A DNA stretch of 22,087 nucleotides from Candidatus Parvarchaeota archaeon (lineage in GTDB: Archaea > Nanobdellota > Nanobdellia > Parvarchaeales > Parvarchaeaceae): the NCBI GenBank assembly GCA_027366075.1, contig DAHXLI010000046.1, positions 1 to 22,087 on the forward strand, read 5' to 3'. A model generated the notes under the pieces. It was not told the DNA's origin, searched no databases, and saw nothing but the letters and a program-made list of their open reading frames with translations. The position numbers were made by a program, and so were the translations under genes. Of the stretch, positions 8,400 through 16,889 are shown piece by piece. Numbering within the stretch: the first letter of the stretch is position 1; every line of letters begins with the position of its first letter.

Positions 8400-10103
8400 A
8401 TGAGCAACCAAGATTTAGCTCAAATGTTCTTGGATATCGCGGACATTCTCGAAATAAATGGGGTGCAATGGGAGCCGCGAGCATATAGGAAAGCTGCACT
8501 TACAATATCGACATTGGCCGTAGACATAAGCGACGTCTATAGGCAAGGTAAACTGATGGAACTTGAAGGTGTAGGGCGGTCTATAGCAAAATCTATAGAA
8601 GAATACATAAAGACCGGCAAAATGTCGAAGTACGAGACGCTAAAGAAAAAATATCCTATAGATCTTACAGGATTTAGGAAAATCCAAGGTCTGGGCCCAA
8701 AAAGAGCCTATGCACTTTATAAGAAGCTTAAAATAAGAAACGTAGACGACCTAAAAGCAGCATTAGAGAAAAATAAGATAAGGGGTCTCGAAGGTTTTGG
8801 AGAAAAAAGCGAAGAACAGCTAAAACATAATTTGGAATCGTTCATGAAGGTAAAGGAAGAGAGAAAGATGCTGGGATATACGATAGACTACTTCGAAGAT
8901 ATAGTGGACAGGATGAGGAAAAGCGAACTTTTTGAAGACGTAGAAATCGCCGGCTCTGCGCGTCGGATGAAAGAAACGGTGGGTGATCTGGACATACTAG
9001 CCACTTCCAATCGGCCGAAGGAAGGCATGGGATTTTTTACAAAACTTAAGGACATTAACGAAATAATCGTAAAAGGAGACACAAAGACTTCGGTTAAGCT
9101 GTCCATAGGTTTAAATTGCGATTTACGGATAGTTGACGACAAGTGTTTTGGAGCAGCCATGCAATATTTCACAGGGAACAAAGATCACAATGTAAAATTA
9201 CGCAAGATTGCGATAAGAAAAGGGCTGAAGCTTAATGAATATGGCCTTTTTAGAGGCGATAAATTGATAGCTAGCCGCACTGAAAAAGAGGTATATAATG
9301 CCCTCGATATGGACTTAATAGCGCCGGAGTTGCGCGAAAATACAGGTGAGATAGAAGCGGCGCAAAAAAGATTATTGCCTGTAGTAATAGGCTATGATCA
9401 AGTAATCGGTGATCTGCATACTCATACACTTGACAGTGACGGAGCAAACTCTTTGGAAGAGATGATTGCGGGAGCGCAGAAGCTGGGACACAAATATATA
9501 GCTATTACTAACCACAGCAAAAGTCTTAGGATAGCCAATGGTCTCGATGAAGCACGCTTTTCGTCTTTTAATAAAAAGATAGAGAAAATCAACGAATCTA
9601 GCGGTATAAAGGTGCTAAAGGGCGTTGAACTCGAGATACTCAAAGATGGTTCGCTCGATCTGCCAGCTAAACTTTTGAGAGAAATGGATTTTGCAATTGG
9701 GGCGTTACATCAAAATACTAAAATGCCGAGAAAGGAACTCACGGACAGACTTTTGAAAGCGATCCAATCCGGTCTGATAAACGCCGTCGCTCACCCGACC
9801 GGCAGAAAAATAGGAGAAAGGGAAGCCTTTGATCTGGATTTCCAAAAAATATTTGAAGCTTGCAAGTCAAATGATGTTTCTTTAGAGATTGACGGGTACC
9901 CAGAACGTTCAGATCTACCTTTTGACTTGGTTAAAGAAGCCAAATCCTACGGAGTAAGCTTCAGTTTGGCTAGTGATGCACATAGAACGGACCAACTCAG
10001 GTTCATAAGGATGGCGACTGCAATAGCAAGAAGAGGATGGCTTGAGAAAAATGACGTAGTAAATTCATTGGATTACAAGCAATTTTTGAAACTTAAAAGA
10101 TAA
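8400..10103 (+). CDS. polX: Family X DNA polymerase with PHP domain
   Basis: Gap-filling repair polymerase of the bacterial/archaeal PolX type; in characterised members the PHP domain gives 3'-5' exonuclease and AP-endonuclease-like activity. It has 567 residues, full length. An N-terminal helix-hairpin-helix region includes LEGVGRSIAKSIEEY (54-68) and IQGLGPKRA (95-103). The polymerase palm has GSARR (185-189), the Asp pair in VGDLDIL (Asp196, Asp198) and the third Asp in CDLRIV (Asp241). The linker ELRENTGEIEAA leads into PHP: DLHTHTLDSDG (338-348), AITNHSKSLRIANGL (368-382), GVELEI, ALH, AHPTGR and SDAH. The second PHP motif reads TNH rather than the usual TDH. Monocistronic by promoter placement. 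Confidence 0.95.
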   Translation: MSNQDLAQMFLDIADILEINGVQWEPRAYRKAALTISTLAVDISDVYRQGKLMELEGVGRSIAKSIEEYIKTGKMSKYETLKKKYPIDLTGFRKIQGLGPKRAYALYKKLKIRNVDDLKAALEKNKIRGLEGFGEKSEEQLKHNLESFMKVKEERKMLGYTIDYFEDIVDRMRKSELFEDVEIAGSARRMKETVGDLDILATSNRPKEGMGFFTKLKDINEIIVKGDTKTSVKLSIGLNCDLRIVDDKCFGAAMQYFTGNKDHNVKLRKIAIRKGLKLNEYGLFRGDKLIASRTEKEVYNALDMDLIAPELRENTGEIEAAQKRLLPVVIGYDQVIGDLHTHTLDSDGANSLEEMIAGAQKLGHKYIAITNHSKSLRIANGLDEARFSSFNKKIEKINESSGIKVLKGVELEILKDGSLDLPAKLLREMDFAIGALHQNTKMPRKELTDRLLKAIQSGLINAVAHPTGRKIGEREAFDLDFQKIFEACKSNDVSLEIDGYPERSDLPFDLVKEAKSYGVSFSLASDAHRTDQLRFIRMATAIARRGWLEKNDVVNSLDYKQFLKLKR

Positions 10104-10137
10104 TCAAGATTATAAGTTTGATTCAAGATACACAATG

Positions 10138-10145
10138 TATAAAAA
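10138..10145 (+). promoter_or_regulatory. TATA box of KaiC-like gene
   Basis: TATAAAAA is centred about 25 nt before the ATG at 10167. No ribosome binding site is seen between, so the message is probably leaderless. Confidence 0.6.
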
Positions 10146-10166
10146 CTATAGGTTCTTAATCTTACC

Positions 10167-10862
10167 ATGGTTGATAAAATAAAAAGCGGGATATTGGGTT
10201 TTGACGCTCTCGTGAATACCGGCTTTGTGAAAAATAGCATAACGGCAGTCTACGGTTCGCCCGGCGCCGGCAAAAGCATATTTTGTACGGAATTTCTAAG
10301 AGAAGGGCTGAAAGAAGGAGAAAAGGTATTTTACGTAAGTTTAGAGCAGGACTTAGACTCTTTTCTCAGGGGCGCAGAAGCCCTCGGCTTCACTGAATTT
10401 AGAGAGAATATCAACGGCAATTTTGTCTTCACTAGAATGACTGGCCACGACTTTAAGAACTTTCTGTCTGTAGAACTTCCAAGAGTGCTCACTGCAAGAA
10501 AAGGTAAGCATTCAAGAATAGTAATAGACCCTCTAACGCCGTTTTTATGGGAGATAAAGGATGCGGCGCTCCAGAGAAACATATTGGGCGACGCATTTAC
10601 CATGCTTAGAGAATTTGGGACAGCAATAGTCACCATAGAAAGGTACGGCGATTTGAGCAAACTAGAGCTCTCAGAGGAACTTGCAATACCTCTTTATCTC
10701 TCTGATTCTGTTGTCCTTATGTCAATGGCGTACAACCAAAATTTCTATCAAAAAGCAATTTCTATAATAAAAATGAGATTTTCTGGCCACAGCTCTGGTA
10801 TGCACCCCTTTGATATAACTGAAAAAGGGATACAGATATTCCAAGACCAACCGGTTTTTTAG
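10167..10862 (+). CDS. KaiC-like RecA-fold ATPase, single domain
   Basis: A single-domain member of the archaeal KaiC/RadA-like ATPase group. Its function is unknown; related proteins are usually signalling or regulatory ATPases. It has 231 residues. Walker A is GSPGAGKS (30-37), with an acidic residue after the next strand in YVSLEQD (Glu60) and Walker B RIVIDPL (Asp121). The N-terminal KSGILGFDALVNTGFVKNS is the usual entry segment. There is no second ATPase domain and no DNA-binding or membrane segment. It sits between polX and an ABC transporter, each with its own promoter, so co-function with either neighbour is only a possibility. Confidence 0.88.
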   Translation: MVDKIKSGILGFDALVNTGFVKNSITAVYGSPGAGKSIFCTEFLREGLKEGEKVFYVSLEQDLDSFLRGAEALGFTEFRENINGNFVFTRMTGHDFKNFLSVELPRVLTARKGKHSRIVIDPLTPFLWEIKDAALQRNILGDAFTMLREFGTAIVTIERYGDLSKLELSEELAIPLYLSDSVVLMSMAYNQNFYQKAISIIKMRFSGHSSGMHPFDITEKGIQIFQDQPVF

Positions 10863-10886
10863 TTATACCGCCAGAATAGAGGCGTT

Positions 10887-10897
10887 TTTATTAAATA
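10887..10897 (+). promoter_or_regulatory. TATA box of ABC transporter operon
   Basis: TTTATTAAATA lies about 26 nt upstream of the permease ATG at 10919 and would drive both the permease and the ATPase gene, which follows two bases after the permease stop. Confidence 0.5.
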
Positions 10898-10918
10898 CTA
10901 AGTCTGACCAGTATTTTT

Positions 10919-12469
10919 ATGCTGTCCCTGATACCGGAGATACTATCGTTACTTTTGGATACTTCTTACTCGTGGGTGAGGATGCTCCTGGCGTTGGCTG
11001 CGTCTATAGTAATAAGTCTAGCTGTAGGCATAGGCGCAGCCAGACTAAAGACTTTCGGCAAAATAGTTGTTCCTATAATAGACGTATTACAGACATTGCC
11101 GATATTGGCTTTCTTTCCATTTGCGATTTATGTAGTCGTATTTATACTGCCCGGCATAATCGGCATAAACGCCGCTGTGATATCCCTTATAATAACCAGC
11201 ATGCTGTGGAACATGATCTTCGGGGTATACGAGGCCATAAAGACGCTGCCGGTTGAACTTGTAGAGATGACAAAGCTTTATGGGGTAGGGACGTTCGAAC
11301 GGCTCAAGAGGTTGTACATCCCGGCTAGTCTTCCAAGGCTGTCAGAACAATTAAGTTTATCCTGGGCCATAGGACTTTTCTATTTGGTAACAAGCGAGAT
11401 ATTTTCTACCGGAAATGCAAATTATTCGGTACAAGGGATAGGCGTAGACCTTGCACAATTAGGGACGAGCGGCAATTTTCTTTACTATGGGATAGCCTTA
11501 GTTATATTTATCGGGTTTGTGGTGATTACGAGATTGACCCTATTTTCCGCTTTTGATAAAATGGCAAATAGGTACAGCTTAGTCGGTTACGACACCAATA
11601 AGCATAAATCAAGATTTAATATCAGCTACAGGATCGACCATTCGATAATGTTCCATAAACTTAAACAAGAGTATACCGGCATAAAGACTAGCATAAGTTC
11701 TTCTGTCTCGAAGCATAAAGAATTTTTAAGGAAATTCGGTTACCTTATAGCCGGTATAGTCATCGCGTCTGTAGCATTTTTGATATACAGTAATGCCAAT
11801 CCGAATGCATTATCGCAACTAGGTTCTTATGAGTGGATAGCGATAACCTCGCTAGCAGCTTCTTTTTTACGAGTTTGGGGGGCGTTTTTGCTCGTACTAG
11901 CAGTAGCAATACCTGTAAGTGTTTATGTAGTTTTCATGACAAAACGTAAAAATTCATATCTATTGGGGTTTCAGATACTGGCCTCCATACCGGCTACGGT
12001 ACTATTGCCGATAATGGTTTTTGAGTTAAGAAACAACGGCGAGGCAGTCGCGTTTATGGTTTATTTCCTTAGTGGCATCTGGTACGTTATTTTTAGTATA
12101 ATAGCGAGTACTAAGTATGTAAAATTAAATATCGATGAAGTAAAGAAGATATTCAGAGTAAAGGGTTTGATTGCCTGGCGGAAAATATACCTACTTGCCA
12201 TACTGCCTGGGCTTATAACCGGCGCGGTAACAGCAATAGCCGCGGAATGGAATGCAAGCATAATAGCGGAATATTTCATTTCAAATAGCACTGGCGCCGT
12301 ACTGACTTCCGTAGGGACGGGTATAGGGAAATTATTGGATACGGCATTATATTCCGGCAATTTGTATCTGATGCTTATCACTTTAATTAATATGACCGCA
12401 ATGATAATAATATTCAATATAGTCGTATGGAGAAGGCTATACGATAAAGTGACCTCAGTTTACACTTAA
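10919..12469 (+). CDS. ABC importer permease, two fused domains (NitT/TauT type)
   Basis: Membrane subunit of an importer related to nitrate/sulfonate/taurine systems and resembling the duplicated-permease group. Its 516 residues hold two permease domains in tandem (about 1-215 and 275-516), each with several hydrophobic segments and its own cytoplasmic coupling loop. The loops are EAIKTLPVELVEMTKLYG near residue 104 and the KVKGL-like RVKGLIAWRKIYLLAILPG in the second half. A charged linker (about 220-265) separates the halves, so one polypeptide could supply both permease subunits. The ATPase gene follows after 2 nt. No substrate-binding protein gene is nearby and the substrate is unknown. 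Confidence 0.9.
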   Translation: MLSLIPEILSLLLDTSYSWVRMLLALAASIVISLAVGIGAARLKTFGKIVVPIIDVLQTLPILAFFPFAIYVVVFILPGIIGINAAVISLIITSMLWNMIFGVYEAIKTLPVELVEMTKLYGVGTFERLKRLYIPASLPRLSEQLSLSWAIGLFYLVTSEIFSTGNANYSVQGIGVDLAQLGTSGNFLYYGIALVIFIGFVVITRLTLFSAFDKMANRYSLVGYDTNKHKSRFNISYRIDHSIMFHKLKQEYTGIKTSISSSVSKHKEFLRKFGYLIAGIVIASVAFLIYSNANPNALSQLGSYEWIAITSLAASFLRVWGAFLLVLAVAIPVSVYVVFMTKRKNSYLLGFQILASIPATVLLPIMVFELRNNGEAVAFMVYFLSGIWYVIFSIIASTKYVKLNIDEVKKIFRVKGLIAWRKIYLLAILPGLITGAVTAIAAEWNASIIAEYFISNSTGAVLTSVGTGIGKLLDTALYSGNLYLMLITLINMTAMIIIFNIVVWRRLYDKVTSVYT

Positions 12470-12471
12470 CT

Positions 12472-13221
12472 ATGGAAGTGATCTCAGTAGCGAACATAAA
12501 GTTTACCTTCGAAGATAAGGCAAGCGCCAAGATAATAGACGATATTTCGTTTTCAACCGGGGAATACGAATTTGTCTCTATAATAGGCCCTTCGGGTTGC
12601 GGTAAAAGCACCCTCTTAAGGATAATAGCGGGTCTGATAGCGCCGACGGCAGGCAAGATATTATACTATGGGAACGCAGTCACCGAACCTATTAAAGATA
12701 TCTCCTTCGTTTTTCAGGATTCTGCCCTGCTCCCGTGGCTTACTAACATAGAAAATGTAAAGATCGGTCTTTCGTCTACCGACTTAAAAGACAATGTAAA
12801 AAATAAAAAAGCCCTAGAAATATTAAAACGATTTGAGTTAAACGGTTTTGAATATGCGTATCCAAACATTCTTAGCGGAGGGATGAAGCAAAGAGTCGGC
12901 GTAGCAAGAGCGCTCGTTTCTGACCCTAAAGTAATCCTTATGGACGAGCCGTTTAGTTCTCTCGATGAGCTCACTGCAAGAAGTCTTAGGAATGAAGTAT
13001 TGAATACACTAAAGGATAAAAGCCTTTCATTAATGTCGGTTATAATGGTATCGCACAATGTGGAAGAGGTGGTAGAGTTATCCGATAAAGTAGTTATACT
13101 ATCGAACAAGCCAAGCCTTGTAAAAGAGATAAAAAAAATCGATTTGCCATATCCACGAAATAGGCACGATAAGGATTTTCAAAAAACAGTAGACGAAGTT
13201 TTTGCAAAACTCAGTCCTTAG
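12472..13221 (+). CDS. ABC importer ATPase (NitT/TauT type)
   Basis: Energises the permease encoded immediately upstream. It has 249 residues with all ATPase motifs in order: Walker A GPSGCGKST (39-47), Q-loop FQDSALLPWL (Gln82), signature LSGGMKQRVGVARAL (134-148), Walker B VILMDEP with Glu159, the D-loop SSLDE, and the switch His in VSHNVEE (His195). It ends after a short NRHDKDFQKTVDEVFAKLSP tail and lacks the AAA-associated C-terminal domain found fused in some relatives. A gene for such a domain lies tail-to-tail and overlaps its 3' end by 11 bases. Confidence 0.94.
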   Translation: MEVISVANIKFTFEDKASAKIIDDISFSTGEYEFVSIIGPSGCGKSTLLRIIAGLIAPTAGKILYYGNAVTEPIKDISFVFQDSALLPWLTNIENVKIGLSSTDLKDNVKNKKALEILKRFELNGFEYAYPNILSGGMKQRVGVARALVSDPKVILMDEPFSSLDELTARSLRNEVLNTLKDKSLSLMSVIMVSHNVEEVVELSDKVVILSNKPSLVKEIKKIDLPYPRNRHDKDFQKTVDEVFAKLSP

Positions 13222-13699
13222 ATTCGTACAGTTTCCACGAATCTTTTTGTATGTCATAAGAGCATATCTCCATTCTTACAAGCAGGCCGAACATCTCTTT
13301 TCTAAATTTTTCTATATCAGAGGTTCTATTTATCTGGGTTACAAAGTTCTTCTTTAAAAGAACATCAAAAAGCTCTTCTGTCGATGCCCGATGGGCTTTC
13401 CACAGAAACTCTATGATGCTTTTGAATGGCTCGACATTTTTTAACAAATCGCTAAGGTCTTTCTTGAGTTCTTTTTGGCTTAGATTTTTAGCAGAATCCG
13501 TCAAGGAAACCACGCCCTCTTCAACAGTTACTAGACCCAATATCTTTGCCGCTTCTATAACCGGAAAAATTTCATCGATACCTTCAAGCGATTCCCTCAT
13601 TATATGGGAAAGCGATGCCGAACCGCCGTTTTCTTTTATTATAGCGAGTATTCCTCTAATGTAACTAACCCTTGCATCTATTGGGAAAACTTCGGCCAT
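13211..13699 (-). CDS. Stand-alone AAA-associated C-terminal domain protein
   Basis: A 162-residue protein resembling the AAA-associated C-terminal domain (AAA_assoc_C) that follows the ATPase in some NitT/TauT-type transporters. Recognisable features are a winged-helix-like N-terminal segment (RGILAIIKENGGSASLSHI), then PVIEAAKILGLVTVEEGVVSLTD, then a helical part with a LYESKD end. It is encoded opposite the transporter ATPase with an 11-nt convergent overlap, so the likely partner is next door but not fused. A TATA-like ATTTATAAT (13726-13734) lies about 31 nt before its ATG, inside the end of the exonuclease gene. A role as a sensor or regulator of the transporter is inference. Confidence 0.75.
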   Translation of the reverse strand: MAEVFPIDARVSYIRGILAIIKENGGSASLSHIMRESLEGIDEIFPVIEAAKILGLVTVEEGVVSLTDSAKNLSQKELKKDLSDLLKNVEPFKSIIEFLWKAHRASTEELFDVLLKKNFVTQINRTSDIEKFRKEMFGLLVRMEICSYDIQKDSWKLYESKD

Positions 13700-13738
13700 A
13701 TCTATGTTATTTAAAGAGTCGGGCTATTATAAATTTTG

Positions 13739-14491
13739 CTAATCCAGTCTTAGGTAAATAGGAACGTGGTCAGAGCCATTAATCTTATCAAGTATCCCTG
13801 CGCCCGTCAACCTATCTTTAAGTTCATTGGAGGTGACAAAATAATCTATCCTCCAACCGATATTCCTTGCCTTTGCATCAAATCTATAAGTCCACCAAGT
13901 ATAATGCCCACCGTCTTTTACAAACGCCCTGTAAGTGTCTATGTACCCATGTTTAATAAGCGAGGTAAACCAGGCTCGTTCTTCAGTCGTAAATCCGGCG
14001 TTATTTGCGTTGTCTTTTGGGCGTGCTATGTCTATATCTTCATGTGCCACATTGAAATCTCCACATACGATAACCGGCTTTGACTTTCGTAGCTTTTCAA
14101 GAAAACACAGCATGCGCTCGTTAAATTCGCCCTTGAAATCGAGTCTGCTTAAGTCCCTTCTAGAGTTTGGGAAATAAGCATTGACTAAATAAAACTCTTC
14201 AAATTCTAGTGTAAGTACCCGCCCTTCATCGTCGAATTTTTTCTCTTCGATACCGTATTTAACAGATAACGGTTCAAGTTTACTGAAAGCCATCGTCCCA
14301 CTATAACCCTTTTTTGCTCTAGCAAAGAAAACATAGGGATGGTAGAGCGAATCAGAAAGTTCTATTGGTACATAGTCAGCTTTTGACTCTTGTATGAGGA
14401 TAACGTCATATTTTTTCGAATCGATTACAGGTTTTAGATCTTTTTTTATTGCACTTCTAATCCCATTTACGTTCCAAGAAAGCAGCAGCAT
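13739..14491 (-). CDS. xth: Exonuclease III-family AP endonuclease
   Basis: Cleaves DNA 5' of abasic sites and trims 3' ends in base excision repair. It has 250 residues, standard length. Active-site motifs of the endonuclease/exonuclease/phosphatase fold are intact: SWNVNGIRS with Asn7, ILIQESK with metal-binding Glu35, GDFNVAHEDIDIARP with Asp145/Asn147, GWRIDYFVTS with Asp215, and the C-terminal GSDHVPIY with Asp241/His242. The TATA element at 14514-14521 lies 26 nt before the ATG. It diverges from dcd, which acts on pyrimidine nucleotides. Confidence 0.95.
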   Translation of the reverse strand: MLLLSWNVNGIRSAIKKDLKPVIDSKKYDVILIQESKADYVPIELSDSLYHPYVFFARAKKGYSGTMAFSKLEPLSVKYGIEEKKFDDEGRVLTLEFEEFYLVNAYFPNSRRDLSRLDFKGEFNERMLCFLEKLRKSKPVIVCGDFNVAHEDIDIARPKDNANNAGFTTEERAWFTSLIKHGYIDTYRAFVKDGGHYTWWTYRFDAKARNIGWRIDYFVTSNELKDRLTGAGILDKINGSDHVPIYLRLD

Positions 14492-14513
14492 TAATAAAAT
14501 ATGTCAATGGGTT

Positions 14514-14521
14514 CTTTAAAT
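14514..14521 (-). promoter_or_regulatory. TATA box of exonuclease III gene
   Basis: Minus-strand ATTTAAAG is centred about 26 nt before the ATG at 14491, at one edge of the 166-nt divergent gap between this gene and dcd. I see no gene or obvious RNA in the rest of that gap. Confidence 0.5.
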
Positions 14522-14624
14522 CCTTTACATTTCACAATAATACGATTTACCGATAGGCTGCTCTTAATGATTTAAACCCTTATCATCTAAAAATCTTTTC
14601 GAAACCAATAAAGCTGATATAACT

Positions 14625-14636
14625 AAATTATATAAT
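14625..14636 (+). promoter_or_regulatory. TATA box of dcd
   Basis: AAATTATATAAT is centred about 26 nt before the second in-frame ATG (14658) but only about 18 nt before the first (14649). This favours 14658 as the translation start. Confidence 0.55.
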
Positions 14637-14657
14637 AGATGAAAATAAATGATTATA

Positions 14658-15176
14658 ATGGCAGTACTAACAAGATCAGAGATATTAAAACTCATAAAGA
14701 ATAAGAAACTGATTATAAACCCTTTCAAGCCTTTCCAAGTCGGTGCAGGTTCCATTGACTTACATCTCGGTGATGTGTTTAGGGTATTCAAAAAATATCA
14801 CGGACTATTCCGTGTGGATGATAACGCCGATTATCGCGATATAACTGAGATTATAAGGGTAGAAAAAGGGGACCACCTTCTTGTAGAACCAGGAGAACTC
14901 GTGCATGGCGTGACAGTAGAAAACATTTCGTTATCTAAAGGCATATCCGCAAGGATAGAAGGTAGATCCAGATTTGCAAGGATTGGCCTCCTTACACACC
15001 TAAGCAGCGGCTTTATGCAGCCGGGAACCCATGGTAAAGTCGTATTGGAGATAGCCAATCTTTCGCCCATAAACCTTGCGATTTATCCAGGCACGACAAT
15101 ATGCCAAATAGTTATAGAAGAGACAAAGGGAGAGGGCTTATACAAAGGCAGATTTTACAAACAAGACAAGCCTTGA
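14658..15176 (+). CDS. dcd: dCTP deaminase
   Basis: Deaminates dCTP to dUTP for thymidylate supply; some archaeal forms also hydrolyse dUTP, and sequence inspection alone cannot decide this. It has 172 residues from the ATG preferred on promoter spacing; an ATG at 14649 would add three. Trimeric dUTPase-fold motifs are visible: VGAGSIDLHLGD near the N-terminus, the phosphate-binding EGRSRFARIGL, and the SGFMQPGTHGKVVLEIAN segment with the presumed catalytic Glu in LEIAN. It ends in a flexible tail, GRFYKQDKP. The hydrolase gene starts six bases after its stop, so the two form an operon. Confidence 0.92.
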   Translation: MAVLTRSEILKLIKNKKLIINPFKPFQVGAGSIDLHLGDVFRVFKKYHGLFRVDDNADYRDITEIIRVEKGDHLLVEPGELVHGVTVENISLSKGISARIEGRSRFARIGLLTHLSSGFMQPGTHGKVVLEIANLSPINLAIYPGTTICQIVIEETKGEGLYKGRFYKQDKP

Positions 15177-15182
15177 GAATCT

Positions 15183-15767
15183 ATGGCTAAAAGGGTTTTT
15201 ATAATTCACGGCTGGTCAGGTTCGCCGTATTCTGCCTGGATTCCATGGTTAAAGGCAGAGTTAGAAATAAAAGGTTTTGAGATATACGCGCCTTACATGC
15301 CAGAGCCGGATATCCCTGATATTCGGGAATGGATCCATCTTCTGGATATAGGAGTCGGTAGACCAGATAAGGAGACCTTTTTTGTAGGGCATAGTATAGG
15401 TTGCCAGACGATACTTAGATACCTGCAAAACCTAAAAGACGGTACGAACGTGGGCGGAGCCATCCTAGTTGCGCCTTGGGTCCATCTGAATCTAGCGGCG
15501 TACGAAGATCAAAAAGACATAGAAACCGCCAGAGACTGGCTAGAAACCCCAATAGACTGGAAGAAGATCCTTACGCATACAAAGAAATTCTCGGCGATTT
15601 TCTCGGATAATGACCCGTATGTACCAATAGCGGATTCAAAGATATTTCATGATAACTTAGGCGCCGAGATAATAATAGAAAACAAAAAAGGACACATGAA
15701 CGAAGAAGCCGGAGTGGTCAAGCTATACCGTATATTATCTGAACTTATTAAGATAGCCAAAGACTGA
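15183..15767 (+). CDS. RBBP9/YdeN-like alpha/beta serine hydrolase
   Basis: Small alpha/beta hydrolase of the RBBP9/YdeN type, natural substrate unknown. It has 194 residues. The oxyanion region is IIHGWSGSP (7-15), the nucleophile elbow is VGHSIG with Ser71, the acid is Asp144 in SDNDPYVP and the base is His171 in KGHMNEEAG, so the catalytic triad looks complete. There is no signal peptide, so it is cytoplasmic. It lies six bases downstream of dcd with no promoter of its own; the functional link with nucleotide metabolism is unclear. Confidence 0.9.
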   Translation: MAKRVFIIHGWSGSPYSAWIPWLKAELEIKGFEIYAPYMPEPDIPDIREWIHLLDIGVGRPDKETFFVGHSIGCQTILRYLQNLKDGTNVGGAILVAPWVHLNLAAYEDQKDIETARDWLETPIDWKKILTHTKKFSAIFSDNDPYVPIADSKIFHDNLGAEIIIENKKGHMNEEAGVVKLYRILSELIKIAKD

Positions 15768-15781
15768 TATTTTAGAAAAAG

Positions 15782-15790
15782 TTTATAAAT
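15782..15790 (+). promoter_or_regulatory. TATA box of sodN
   Basis: TTTATAAAT is centred 25 nt before the sodN ATG at 15811, indicating a leaderless transcript independent of the hydrolase gene just upstream. Confidence 0.65.
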
Positions 15791-15810
15791 AAAGAAGTGA
15801 TTTAATAGCT

Positions 15811-16329
15811 ATGTCAGTATTAAAATCGTTTTTCAATTTCGCAGATAAGATTTTACCTTCTAGAGTGGCATATGCGCATTGTGATATCCCCTGCGGCATA
15901 TATGACCCACACTTAGCGCAATCATCTGCCCATACTGTGATAAGAATGAACATGCTGATAAGCCAGCTAAAAGTACCTCCTGACAATGCAAAGCCAGAAG
16001 AGCTTAATGACTACCACCATAAATTTGTCAGATACACCGAGACCAAGGAAAAACACGCAGAGCTTTGCAAGCAAGAAGTTAGAATAATATGGGGAGATTA
16101 CTTTAAACCTGAACACCTCCAGAACTTTCCAGAACTCCACGATTTAGTCTGGAAGATAATGAAGCTTAGCTCTAAGGTTAAACAGGAAATAAATATGCCG
16201 GCTTCGGAAGAGCTTCTTGATAATGTAAATAAATTTGCCGAAATATTCTGGAAAACGAAGGGCGTTGAAACAGTTAAAGTAAAGGCGTTCTACCCCACAG
16301 AGCATGACATAGTACTACCAAAAGTTTGA
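15811..16329 (+). CDS. sodN: Nickel superoxide dismutase precursor
   Basis: Converts superoxide to oxygen and hydrogen peroxide using nickel. The nickel hook HCDIPCGIYDP is at residues 23-33. After removal of a 22-residue leader, His23 becomes the N-terminus, and with Cys24 and Cys28 supplies the nickel ligands; Tyr31 matches the conserved active-site Tyr. The rest (about 150 residues) is the four-helix bundle expected for the family. The leader (MSVLKSFFNFADKILPSRVA...) is slightly longer than the roughly 14 residues known from Streptomyces and is cut by a dedicated protease, whose gene lies 0.6 kb downstream. A frameshifted Nudix gene and a mobile-element remnant now separate the pair. NiSOD is better known from bacteria and marine plankton than from archaea. 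Confidence 0.96.
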   Translation: MSVLKSFFNFADKILPSRVAYAHCDIPCGIYDPHLAQSSAHTVIRMNMLISQLKVPPDNAKPEELNDYHHKFVRYTETKEKHAELCKQEVRIIWGDYFKPEHLQNFPELHDLVWKIMKLSSKVKQEINMPASEELLDNVNKFAEIFWKTKGVETVKVKAFYPTEHDIVLPKV

Positions 16330-16335
16330 TTGGTC

Positions 16336-16750
16336 ATGGAGAAAAAAGAAGATAAAAAGTATAGAAGCCCTGCGCTTTGTGTAGACGCCGTTACGATACA
16401 AAATGGAAAGGTTTTACTTATAAAAAGAGGGATGCCTCCATTTGAAGGTAAATGGGCGCTGCCCGGCGGACATGGAGAGTATGGAGAAACTACCGAAGCG
16501 GCAGTTTACGCGAATTCTTTGAGGAGACGGGCTTATCTGCCAAAGTAGGAGAATTGGTAGGCGTCTACTCGGCCCCCAACAGAGACCCACGCGGGCATAA
16601 AGTATCGGTAACGTACATCTTGTCCAACGTTATGGGTGAACCAAAAGGTGGCGGATTGGCGATTTGCCAGAATTAGCTTTTGACCATGAGCAGATACTGA
16701 AAGATGGGATAAGCGTTTACATAAAGTTAAGCAGAAAGCCTATGATTTAA
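16336..16750 (+). pseudogene. Nudix hydrolase (ADP-ribose pyrophosphatase-like), frameshifted
   Basis: The gene starts at the ATG just after the sodN stop (MEKKEDKKYRSPALCVDAV). The Nudix box begins in this frame (GGHGEYGETTEAAV) and continues in the +1 frame (LREFFEETGLSAKVGEL). Restoring one T to the T run at 16505-16507 gives a complete GX5EX7REUXEEXGU box. The frame then reads VYSAPNRDPRGHKVSVTYIL, as in archaeal ADP-ribose pyrophosphatases. After EPKGG (about 16650) it breaks again, and DLPELAFDHEQIL resumes in another frame with about ten expected residues missing. The stop at 16748-16750 lies inside the hairpin of the mobile-element remnant. It is either inactive or mis-sequenced. A nucleotide-sanitising role beside sodN would suit oxidative stress. 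Confidence 0.85.
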
Positions 16751-16758
16751 ATCATGGG
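16739..16758. repeat. Left hairpin of IS605-like remnant
   Basis: Ten-base arms CCTATGATTT and AAATCATGGG with one T-G wobble; the inner ATGATTTAAATCAT is a perfect palindrome. It overlaps the stop codon of the Nudix pseudogene and is followed by ATGAATGCG, reminiscent of IS605-family subterminal sequence. Confidence 0.7.
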
Positions 16759-16889
16759 ATGAATGCGAAGTGAAATTTGATAAAGCATAAATATTTAATA
16801 AATTAGAGCAAATGGGATAAAGTATGATACTAACATTCAAAATTAAACACGAAAGGGATTTCTCAAATGAATTATCAAAGGCAAAGCAG

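Noticed and set aside
10972..11256. 94-codon plus-strand frame rich in Arg, Cys and His
   Set aside because: It lies wholly inside the first permease domain in another frame, with no promoter or ribosome binding site of its own.
16330..16548. Nudix fragment as an intact 72-residue protein
   Set aside because: The frame leaves the Nudix box halfway, before the catalytic REUXEE part, which continues in the next frame.
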